This document shows positions 55,089 to 64,000 of a DNA stretch of 64,000 bases, one piece after another (positions within the stretch are counted from its first letter, which is position 1; each line of letters opens with the position of its first letter). The notes below the pieces were generated by a model. That model had not been told where the DNA came from and ran no database searches. It saw nothing but the letters and a program-made list of their open reading frames with translations. The stretch is from Hemileia vastatrix (taxonomy: Eukaryota; Basidiomycota; Pucciniomycetes; Pucciniales; Zaghouaniaceae), in assembly GCA_030280995.1 (NCBI GenBank), contig JASXTE010000016.1, forward strand, positions 19,821,501 to 19,885,500. Reading direction: 5' to 3'. Made by a program: the position numbers and the translations under genes.

Positions 55089-55270
55089 TTAATACAGCTT
55101 CTCTTTGCTGTACTTCTTTCTAGCTGCACTCAGCTTAGGATCCACCTTTGAAGCCTTAGGCTTTGGTTGGGCCTGAGAACTGCTCTTAGGAATTCCCACC
55201 TTTCCTTATTCCACATCATAAACACCAGCCAAGAATTCCCCACTTGACTTTCCACCACAAGAATACAACT

Positions 55271-56527
55271 TCAAACCACCAAAAGAAGATCTAAATGAGA
55301 CTCTATTAGCCTCATTTCCCTTTCTTTGCCCTTGCCATCATCTCCACCTTTACCAGAAGAAGAAGCCTCATTAGGCAACTCTTCAAATCTTGGCCTCCTT
55401 GAGTTGAAATTATGTCTCCTTCTCACAAAATCCACTGGAGCCTGACCATCATTAGGCTTCACAAAAGAACCATCTGGAAACTTGAACACTTTCCCATCAA
55501 ATTCCACCTTCCCTTCAGACACACCCCTATTCAGTGCCCAACAATAATTGGACTTGTGGCACTTCCTGCTGCAATAAGAGCAGACACAAGGATCACTCCT
55601 ACCAACCCTCCTATCAAATTCTCTATGCTGAAATGGAGCCTTATTGGCCTTCTGATCCTCCTGAACAAAAATATGTAGCTGTTTTTTCAGATAAGCTAAC
55701 TGCTGCACCACAGGGTCAACCTCTTTAGGCTTCTCAGGAGCCTTCCCCTTGCTCACACTTTCCTCCTTCTTAGATTCCTCCACATCTTCAGCAAATAATT
55801 CACTGACCTTGCTAACATACTTGGTGCTAGCTTTGTGGCAAGAGTCCACTGCCAAAAGTTTCAGATGTCCCTCCATAAACTCCTTCACCACAGAAAGAGT
55901 AGGCAATTTCTGATTCCCATTAGGAATAATCTTCATTTTATCTTTCCTTGCCAACTCCTTTAACACATCAATCCTAACATTCCTGGCCAGAGCAGAACAG
56001 AAAATATCCCTTGCAGAGTCAGTACTCTCCAACTCCTGAATATCCACCAAGTAATCCACCACTGGCTCCAACTGAGCCAGAAACTTCCTATAAGTATGGA
56101 GGTTGTCCACACCTCCATAATATTGCCATTCACTTTCAATCATATTGAGATCCACCATTGAATATCTGGATCCCCACCTGTCTGTCATTTGCAGACACAA
56201 CTATTTCCAATCTTTCCTCCTATAACCCTCCATAGCAGCAACCTCCTTCACCAGAGCACTGTCACCAATGTAGAAGATGACTTGCTTCACCATGTCCAAG
56301 TGAGAAGAACCATACACATTCCCGGAAGCCTCAAAAAGCTCCAGAAACAACATCACATCCTCCCCCATAAACATAGGCCCCTTCCAGAACTTGATCCTGA
56401 CAGAAGACCTAAAAGAAACAGGAGGATTATCATCCTCAGCAGCACCAACAGTGCCACTACCATTACTAGAGAAAGAGGGTCCAGAAGCCATGGTCCAATA
56501 GATTCCAGAAAACCAATTTCCAACCAC
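55271..56527 (-). pseudogene. Gypsy-C gag
   Basis: The frame from 56527 has Met at 56491 (MASGPSFSSNGSGTVG). It then has a capsid-type region (SVRIKFWKGPMF, MVKQVIFYIGD, YRRKDWK), a single in-frame TAG at 56201-56203, and continuation to 55271. In the second part comes NLHTYRKFLAQLEPVVDYLV, a charged linker with KAPEKPKEVDP, and a zinc knuckle-like CVCSYCSRKCHKSNYC (about 55570). It ends in a Gly/Lys-rich tail. This is the structural protein that packages element RNA. One stop separates it from an open frame of about 418 codons. Confidence 0.8.
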
Positions 56528-56581
56528 AGAAGAGAGTCCAAAAGCAACAGAAAATCCAAAAAGCTAACAAATCCTCACCCC

Positions 56582-56598
56582 ATGTTGGGCGCCCAAAA
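56582..56598 (-). promoter_or_regulatory. Gypsy-C primer-binding site
   Basis: On the minus strand the LTR end (GTCTACA) is followed by TTTTGGGCGCCCAACAT. TGGGCGCCCAACATG is the expected TGG-starting primer site position and contains the palindrome TTGGGCGCCCAA. The C' fragment has TTCTGGCACCCAATG at the same position. Confidence 0.65.
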
Positions 56599-57682
56599 TG
56601 TAGACAATCCTATAGTACTAGCTATAGGCCTTGACCAAGGGAGTTGGAGTAAAACTGGAGAGAAAACCCCCTGTTCCTTTGAGAAATACCAGGTGAGATT
56701 TATTTGCTACAGAAAATTAGAGACTGTTACTATACCCCTTCCAACACACTTCTTTACTGCTTTACAAGTCAAGACAGTAGCCAATAGCAGACCACTGAGA
56801 ACCAAAGAACCAGAAACCTGAAATGCAGAAAGATCCACACCAGAAAAACAAAAACACTGTGCACGGTTTTCACAGAAAAAATCAATAATACTTAATGCAG
56901 GTTGCAAAGCTACACCAGAGAAACCAGTTGCCAAAGTTGAGTTAAATGAAGAACTAACCTTGCAGGAAACACAGCCAATTGTGGCCAACAAAACAGTGAA
57001 AACTGAGTGATACACAATGATATTATTACCAGATGGTTGTATGATAATTAAAGCTGCCCCAAACTGTCTTATTCAGTATGCACACACAGACCACCATCTA
57101 AAATATCCATGCACAGGAACAAATTTGGCGCTTTTGGCAGCCAAATTGAATAAAAACCCTCTAGAAGCGCTATCCAGTCTTCTATAACCAAGGCCGGCAG
57201 CCCACCTAGAAGCAGCCAGACCTCCCTGAAGCCAAAAAACCACCAAAAACCTCCAATAAAGCCCAAAATACTTAGAAAAATTCACCATGACTACTAAAAC
57301 CCATAAAAAATAAAATGAATCTATGACAAAATTGAGAAAGAAAATATTGAGCCAAATTAGCTCTACTTAATGGTACTAAGAACTTAATCCTAAGACTCAA
57401 GGTTGGCCCATAAAACACAAAAAACAAAATTAAACAGCTATCTTTTAGAAATAAAAAATGAGCAAATGACCCCTTAAAACTTAGAATATGAAAAATGTCA
57501 TCAAGACATGAAATATAGAGAAAAACCGGGGATATCAAATGGCAGTACCCACATACCCATAGTCCTAATATTCACTGAATAAAACCAAAAAAACACCCAT
57601 TTATTCAACCAATGTCAATTAAGACATACCAAAACAGCGCCAAACAGACCAACAAAGGCCTCTGCCAATTTTGGAAGACTGA
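56599..57682 (-). repeat. Gypsy-C 5' LTR
   Basis: From TGTAGACAATCCTATAGTAC to TTTTGGAAGACTGA on the plus strand, 1084 bp. The right border is set by the target duplication AACGT (57683-57687) and by alignment with 14429-15522 and 59342-60287. The terminal CA/TG on that side is not preserved. Confidence 0.8.
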
Positions 57683-57687
57683 AACGT

Positions 57688-57907
57688 GGGAATAACTATA
57701 CATAGTATTTAAATATTGTTATAATAATAAATTGAGTGATTTATATTATTATATAAACAGTACCTGGTTTATAACATATAATTAAAGTTATAAATAGTGT
57801 GGTATTTTATTGTATAATATTATACATAACCTTGGTTTAGTTCTATTCAGACCTTAGTGCTGCTGATTAGACTTATTTATACCTCTTACAGTGACTCAGG
57901 CCTGACA
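57688..57907 (+). repeat. Gypsy-D 5' LTR, right part
   Basis: Resumes after Gypsy-C and ends ACTCAGGCCTGACA at 57907, the CTGACA terminus expected for a TGTCAG-starting LTR. Confidence 0.7.
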
Positions 57908-58766
57908 CTTGGGGGTCATTCTTTAATTAACCCAGGAACCTCATTTAAAGAAATAAGTGTCAAGGTAGTTAAAAGAAATAAAAATTTAGTTAAAAAAAAA
58001 CTCATTAAATTCAATTTATTTAACAAGAATAACAATAAATATATAAATATAACAATAAAAGTTAGTAGTATACAGTTCTTAACAAGAAAAGTATTAAATA
58101 AAATTTAAGTACAGATTAAAAAGTTTCAAATACAATAGTATTAAATAAAATTTGCATTGATAAATAAATAAATTTATATATATAGATAAATATAAGATTG
58201 ATATTTACTTAGCATAGCATTATTTTTCCTGCTCTAGTTACTACACAATTATATAGAGAGATATAAGAATTAAAATACATATTGTTAATATTATACACAA
58301 TAATATTTTTTAGTTAAAATAAAATAGTTATTGAATAATAAATAAAAAACAAAGCATTATAGATATTGTAACAGGTCAATAAACATATTTGAAGGGAAGA
58401 AAAATATTGAGAAAAGAAAACAAAGGATCAAACTAAAAACGGATATCTGAAGAAATAAAAAAAATTAATACAAATAAGTAAATAACAACATATAATGAAA
58501 ATAAAAAAACTGTGCATAAGAAGTAAACACAAGAAAAAATAATGTGCATAATAACAAAATAAAACAAACAAGGGAAGCAGGTAATTGAATAAAAAAACCC
58601 CTACCAACAATATAAGTTATATAAAAAAAGAGAGAGGAAGAAAACAAAAGAACAAATTATAAATTAATACATAAAAAAATGGAATGAGAAATGAGAAGAA
58701 AAAGAAGAATAAAACACTTACAACCTGAAAACAAACCACTACCATAGTCATTGAAATATAACAAAA
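57908..58766 (+). promoter_or_regulatory. Gypsy-D 5' leader with primer-binding site
   Basis: CTTGGGGGTCATTC (57908-57921) follows the LTR. TTGGGGGTC is shared with Gypsy-A at the same offset, arguing for the same primer tRNA. The rest is very AT-rich leader without repeats or frames that I can support. Confidence 0.7.
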
Positions 58767-61460
58767 ATGGAAAATCAACCTCAAGAATTAATGATAACAA
58801 ATCAATCACATCTAGTGAGTACAAAGACTATGCTAAAAAATAATTGAACCTTATTTACCAATTGAAATAGTAAAATTAAGAGAACTTACTAAATTTTGTA
58901 TGCCAAATACTACAAGTGATAATGAGAAGAGAGCTGGAAGAAATGATGGAAATAGAAGTACAACCAGAAATGAATCAAATGAGAGAATTAGTAGAATATT
59001 TTGAAGAGAACATAGAAGAGGTAGAAATAACTCAGTATTGAATAGATATGAAAGTGAATCAGATGGAGGAGAAACTACTTACGTTAAACGAAACAATGAA
59101 AATATTGAACAAACTAGTACCAACATACCGTCAAGATATCTGCAGTCTTCAAGAAGAGAACTGCGCAAATACAAAACAAATTGAAAACTTGAAAAAATGA
59201 GAAGAATTATGGATAACAAACATTCTTTAATGGTTGGAGAAAAGAATTCAGTAAGTCATAACCCATGGAAAAATGATGAAGAAAAAAACTTACACAATAT
59301 TAAATTAGAACAAACATTGACCTGGATGAAGGAAAAAGTGGTGTATACAATCTTATAGTACTAGCTATAGGCCTTGACCAAGGGAGTTGGAGAAAAACCA
59401 GAAAGAATAACCCCTTTCACTTTAGAAAAACAAGTGGATTTTCCTGTTGCAGAAATTTGGAGATCTGTTTGCTAGACCCTCTAATTAAACACTCTTGACC
59501 TCTTTAAAAGTGAAAATAATAGTCCCAGACAGACTACCAGAAAGAGTTGAAATGGAAAGTAGTATATTCCAACAAAACACATACCAATGAGACAGTGATG
59601 AGTAAAGAGATCAGATCCTCTTCCAAAAATCTTCCCACACATGCATCATACAGCCAGTGCACAGACCACCCTGACCGATTCCTCACCTAAAATCCAGCTT
59701 TCCCAGCCTTTTTCATGCATAAAAGGGCATTTTAGAGCTTCCCCAGTGCCCAGGCAAGCACCCTGCTTCAAGGAGGGAGGCCGCTTAGGGGTGGGAGGCG
59801 TCTTAGGGGCAGGAAGGCAGCTTAGGAGTGGGCGGGCCGCTTCTAGGCCCTTAAACACCCATAAAACCCATAAAAACCCTAAAAAACCCTAAAAACCCAT
59901 AACTTCACTAATAAATAAGATAAACACACACAAGACATACCAAAATGAAAAGAAAAAAAGGAAAATAAGCTGAGACATAATAAGTGATCCTATCTTAAGC
60001 CTACATAAGCACCACTAAGCAATAAACTTCCAATAAATACCAATAACAACACCATAAATACCCTACAAAACAAGGTAACCACCCATAGGGATACAAAAAT
60101 GAAGAGAAAAGAAAGGACATCAAGCTGAGACATAATAAGTGACCATAGCTTAAGCCTCCATAAACACTACTAAATATCACCTAAAGATGAAAAAATCCAC
60201 TAATAACACCATAACCCCAATAACACCCTACATACCAAATACCCCCAAATATGCACTCCAAAGGCCTACCCAGGTTTGGATCACCACAGCGGGACCAATA
60301 GAATAAACAGAACTGAAAGAGTGGATGGATAGATTAGCTATTAAATTGGAGGAGACATTTGGTAATGATACAAAAAAATGAAAAACATTATACACAAAAA
60401 CTCAATAGCAATAGCAAATATATTTACCAATGCACTACTACCTATAAATGATAATTGTCATGAAATCAAAAATATTGGTACTATAAAATGAAAAAATAAG
60501 GAGGAGAGAGAATAGAGAGAAATGGAAAATCTAAAATTATTTGACAAAACAATAGAAATTTTACATGACATAATGCTCAAAAATGAAAAAATGACAAGTA
60601 TAAAAGAAATGAAAGAAAATAGTGAAGAATATATTAACAAAATAAAAAGAGAAATCAAAGAATGGCATCAAAAAGAAGTAGAACCTAAGTTAAAAAACAT
60701 AGATTCAATAGTAGAAGATATCAAGATGGAAATAAAAAACACCAAAAGAAAAACAAACAATAAAAATAATGAAGAAATAAATAATGAAGAAGAACAAACT
60801 ATAAATAAAATAAATCCTAAAGACTACCCAAGAATAGAGAATTTTTCAATAAACTATGGAGAAGGAACATATAACCATATGGAATTTATAAATAACATTG
60901 TAGTACTAAAATATGATTTCAATATGCCAGATATATATATTACATCAAAACTAGGATCAATATTCAAAGGAGAAGCAAGAGATTGGTATTTAAAAACAAG
61001 ATTAGAAAGTAATGCAATAACTTGGAATGACTGGAAAGAAAGGATTATAGAGAAATTTTCAACAAGAACAAGGAAAGTAAGAATGAAAAATTATATTAAC
61101 AATAACAAATTAAATGCAGAAAGAGAAAAAAATCTAGGAAGGTGGTTTATGAATTTAGCATATAAATTAAAAGCAATAGAAAATACATGGGATGAAGATG
61201 AAATAATAGAATTTCTAATGTTAAAATTCCCTGATAAAATACAAAATTATATGCAGTCAAGATGAATTAATAAAAAATGATCCATTATACAGATCAAACA
61301 CATTTTATGAATCAAATTACAAGAAGGGACAAAAAAAACAGGAAAAGAAGAATGAAAATAATAAAAAAATAATAACCTTCAATATACAATTTTATATATG
61401 TAATAAAAAAGGACATTAAAGTAATACATGTCCAAATAAGAAGATACAAAATATAGATGT
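58767..61460 (+). pseudogene. Gypsy-D gag, split by a solo LTR
   Basis: It begins MENQPQELMITNQSH at 58767 and soon breaks (stop near 58841, frameshifts). The frame is interrupted at 59342 by an LTR and resumes after 60292 with ELKEWMDRLAIKLEETFGND. The capsid block is open at 60522-61265: an acidic and basic coiled-coil start, YPRIENFSINYGEGTYNHME, FKGEARDWYLKTRL, WNDWKERIIEKF and FPDKIQNYMQSR. The zinc knuckle near 61393-61445 reads YICNKKGH, a stop, then SNTCPNK, with the first Cys apparently replaced. Codons are strongly A-rich. Non-functional. Confidence 0.75.
59342..60287 (-). mobile_element. Solo LTR of the Gypsy-C family (LTR-C'')
   Basis: Starts TGTATACAATCTTATAGTAC and ends near TTTGGATCACCAC. 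Flanking pentamers AGTGG (59337-59341) and AGCGG (60288-60292) form a target duplication with one mismatch. About 59760-59850 holds a GC-rich series of GGGAGGC(C/G)GCTTAGGGG-type units. There is no internal region, so it is a recombinant solo LTR. It interrupts the Gypsy-D gag. Confidence 0.8.
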
Positions 61461-61464
61461 AAAA

Positions 61465-62258
61465 TGTCAAGGGGTTCTTTTGGTCTAGAAGCTTGGTTCA
61501 AGGTTTATATGAGGAAATTTAGGGATTTATTGAACTCTCAAAGGATAGTACGTATTTCTTAATCAAAATGATTGTTTTACTCAAATAAAAGAGGTAGTTT
61601 TAAAATATTAATATAGATTATAGATTAGAATTACGCTGTTGTAAATACTAAGGTTATAAAATATAGAAATAAGTGTTGTATTGTAATTGTAATAATAAAG
61701 TAAGTAATTGAAGGAATGTCTTGAAAAGCACAAAGTAAGAGGCCTTTTTTAGGCAAAACATGAGGGAATAAAATATACGGAATTTGCACCATCTACTGTA
61801 AGAGTGTGAGAAAAAGGATAACAAAGAAAAGGAGTACATATATGACATAAGAAATAAATAAACTGGTACGTCAACAAGGGCATCAAATTTATTAGCAATA
61901 AAGTTTGAGTTCCTTGGACTGTCACAATTAATTACACAATAATTAATTAATTATATTACTTTCACGGGATTCCAGATCTCTCACTGAGGTAATATAATTG
62001 TTTTAAAGTTTTTTTATTATAATTTTATTATTAAATTTTATTCCCATTGACTTATACTATTGAGCACAGTGTTAGGGAGTAAAATTGTAGGGGACATTTT
62101 ATTTACACTAATTATTTATACTACTTATTGTACTTAACTAGTTAATTGTAAGTAATACTTAAATAGATAATTAATTATTAGTAAGAAGAAGGGGCGTGGC
62201 TTCAACTCAGTAAAATAATCAATTATTTTACCGGTTAAGTCTAGTAGCCTGGCTGACA
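61465..62258 (-). mobile_element. Solo LTR related to LTR-B, inverted, with perfect target duplication
   Basis: Plus-strand text TGTCAAGGGGTTCTTTTGGT, then CTAGAAG, is the complement of the LTR-B end (CTTCTAGACCATCAAGACCC, then TTTGACA). The other end, CTAGTAGCCTGGCTGACA, is the complement of TGTCAGCCAGGCTGCTAG. TAAAA flanks both sides (61460-61464 and 62259-62263), a perfect 5-bp duplication. It sits between the Gypsy-D zinc knuckle and protease. Confidence 0.9.
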
Positions 62259-62263
62259 TAAAA

Positions 62264-63715
62264 GAAGAAAAAGAAACTGAAATAAACAATGAGGAAAAAG
62301 AAGATACAGATGAAAGTGAAAAAGAAGATGAAGAAATGGAAGAATATACAGTAAATATAGAAAAAGAAGACATAGAAATAAATTCAGTTGAAGAAATATC
62401 ACAAGAAATAGAACTTTCTAAACACAACATCAGAGCGAAAAGAATAAAAGAGGACAGTAGATATGAAAATAGCATACCAGCAATGACATTAGCATATATA
62501 AATAAATATTTAACCAAAGTTTGCATTGACACAGGGGCAGCATGTTCAATAATAAGTGATAAATTAGTTAAAAAGATAAATCAAAAAGGAAAAATAAAGG
62601 ATATAAATAAAAATTATAAACTAACAGGACTGGGAGGAAGCTTAGAAACAATAGGAAAGATGGAGCTAGAAATAGTGTTCCCACACAAGCAAAGCAACAC
62701 AATATTACAAATTGAAACAATTGTGGTAAAGAATATGCGTAATGAGAACACAATTATACTAGGGAATGAAAATATGTATAAATATGGGTTTAAAATAAAT
62801 TAATTTGAGAAGGAGTTCACAATAGGAACAGATTCAAAGAAGAGATTTAAATTATTGAATAAGCAACCAGAATTGAAGATATATAACATGGAAGAAGAAA
62901 GAATAGAAGAATTTGAAAAGAAACTAGAGAATATTAAAATAAATGAAAATCTAGAAGGAAAAGAAAAAGAAGAAATACTAACAATAATAAGAAAGAATAG
63001 AGAAGCATTTTCATTTGGAAGTAAGAAACTAGGGAAGATTAGAAACTATGAAGTTAAAATACAACTAATATGTGAAGAACCATATCATACAGCATTAAGA
63101 AGGAAAGCATATAATACAAGTCCAAGATAAAATGAAGAATTTAAAAACATATTAAAGAATTGAAAAAATTAAAAGTAATTAAAGAAGTAAAAGAGTTGGG
63201 AGGAATATGTATAGCAGCTCAGGTGATCATCACATATCACAATGGGAAATAAAGAATGTGCGGAGATTTTAGAGCATTAAACAGTTATACTATATCAGAT
63301 TCATATCCAATGCTAAGAGTAGATCAAACCATAGCAACAAAAAAAGGAGCAAAATATATAACAACAATGGACATTTTTAAAGGATACCATCAGATAAAGG
63401 TAGAAGAAGACACTAGAGAGCTACTGAGAATAATATGTCATATGGGAGTATTTGAATACTTATCAATGCCATTTAGTATTAAGAATGGACTAGCAGTACT
63501 TCAGAGAATAATGGACCAAACATATTACAAAGAAATAAGAGAAGGATGGCTTAAAATATATATTGATGATATAATAATATTATTAAAAACAATAGAGGAA
63601 CACAAAAAACATTTAGATAATGTATTAGAAAAAGCTATGAGAATTGGAATAAGAATAAGCATACCAAAATGAAAATTTGTATTTCAAGAATTAGCAGCAT
63701 TCACCACAGAAAAAA
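62264..63715 (+). pseudogene. Gypsy-D pol: protease and RT, truncated
   Basis: An acidic linker leads to a protease at 62336-62803 (VCIDTGAACSIIS active site near 62520, then TIILGNENMYKYG). A linker with KLENIKINENLEGKEKEE and IRKNREAFSFGSKKLGKI follows. RT pieces are CGDFRALNSYTISDSYP, MDIFKGYHQIKVEEDT, MPFSIKNGLAVLQRIMDQ and YIDDIIIL (63256-63672). Stops near 62802, 63128 and 63670, plus frameshifts, break it. Sequence departs after FQELAAFTTEKM near 63715, before the RNase H domain, where another element begins. Confidence 0.82.
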
Positions 63716-64000
63716 TGGGGGGGTATTGCTAGCAATACCCCTTGCTTGAACTCCGTTGAGCCACAAATCTATGCTTGAATTATGCACACATCATCACCAT
63801 GTAGGAAATTGTTTGGCCTTACATTTAGTCAGAGATTTGTCACAAATTGAGCTCAAGATGAACCTACATTGATCACCATTTGATCTTGTAAAATCCTAAT
63901 TTGATCATCAGTTAAACTCCCTTTGATCTCACTTTGATCTAACATGAGCTTTTGCATATCCAATATGTCAACTATTCACTTTCAAAAAGATTGGTAATGA
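63716..64000. mobile_element. Start of an unidentified element
   Basis: The RT text stops at a G run followed by a perfect 22-bp palindrome, GGGGTATTGCT and its reverse complement (63720-63741). The sequence after it (TTGCTTGAACTCCGTTGAGC) has a different composition and no recognisable frame. A G-rich terminus with a palindromic end is consistent with a DNA transposon inserted in Gypsy-D; the other end lies outside the window. Confidence 0.45.

Larger units (their letters stand above)
36315..57682 (-). mobile_element. Gypsy-C: Ty3/gypsy element inserted in Gypsy-D LTR, itself hosting Gypsy-B
   Basis: The minus-strand element has a 5' LTR at 56599-57682, a primer-binding site, gag, protease, and an RT interrupted at 52589/43920 by Gypsy-B. 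RNase H and integrase follow, ending near 41190. A roughly 4-kb 3' region with plus-strand open frames precedes a 3' LTR that lacks its first roughly 200 bp (36315-37188). The flanking pentamers GACGT (36310-36314) and AACGT (57683-57687) are a target duplication with one mismatch. Gag has one in-frame stop; pol has several stops and frameshifts. Confidence 0.82.
35493..63715 (+). mobile_element. Gypsy-D: Ty3/gypsy element hosting three nested insertions
   Basis: The 5' LTR starts TGTCAGCCAGGAAC at 35493 and ends CTCAGGCCTGACA at 57907, but is split by Gypsy-C. The internal region then has a primer-binding site, gag (58767-61460, itself split) and pol up to the middle of RT, where another element begins near 63716. 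Gag, protease and RT carry stops. No 3' LTR is in the window. It is the oldest gypsy element of the nest, since the others lie inside it. Confidence 0.75.

Overview
The window looks like a transposon-filled stretch of a basidiomycete nuclear genome, most probably a rust fungus (Pucciniales). The evidence is AT-rich DNA, short GT-AG introns, chromodomain Ty3/gypsy elements, PIF/Harbinger-type transposases with a Myb/SANT-like partner gene, and one compact fungal-style ribosomal protein gene. The order-level placement is inference from protein families. The species cannot be read from the sequence.

About 95% of the window is mobile DNA or its debris. From the left: a decayed Harbinger element (13 to about 2240) with a C-rich inverted minisatellite (about 2235-2880); a solo LTR (3369-4867); Gypsy-A (4873-13717, minus strand), complete with two nearly identical LTRs and an uninterrupted 1955-codon gag-pol reading frame ending in a chromodomain; a 5' fragment of a Gypsy-C element (13718-15522); a 3' fragment of a Gypsy-B element (15530-18432); and two head-to-head copies of a terminal-inverted-repeat (TIR) DNA transposon, one truncated (18433-20150) and one 5.8 kb long (20642-26444). 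The long copy holds a broken Myb/SANT-like gene and an unusual array of 34-bp perfect palindromes spaced with exact mirror symmetry (24446-25589).

Further right, 27640-29762 holds TIR-element and LTR fragments, including an LTR nested in an LTR. A broken TE-associated protein gene lies at about 29932-30955. The only recognisable host gene, ribosomal protein eS28 (RPS28, three exons, minus strand, 31618-32028), sits in a roughly 1.4-kb host island. A second Harbinger copy (32889-35490) follows and contains an intact 191-bp MITE (33076-33266).

From 35493 onward the sequence is one Russian-doll nest. Gypsy-D (plus strand) has its 5' LTR split by Gypsy-C (36315-57682, minus). Gypsy-C in turn has its reverse transcriptase split by Gypsy-B (43921-52588, plus). 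The Gypsy-D gag is further split by a solo LTR of the C family (59342-60287) and by a solo LTR related to B (61465-62258). Its RT is broken off near 63715 by the start of another element. Short target-site duplications support the order D, then C, then B. Apart from Gypsy-A and eS28, every protein-coding region seen carries stops or frameshifts.
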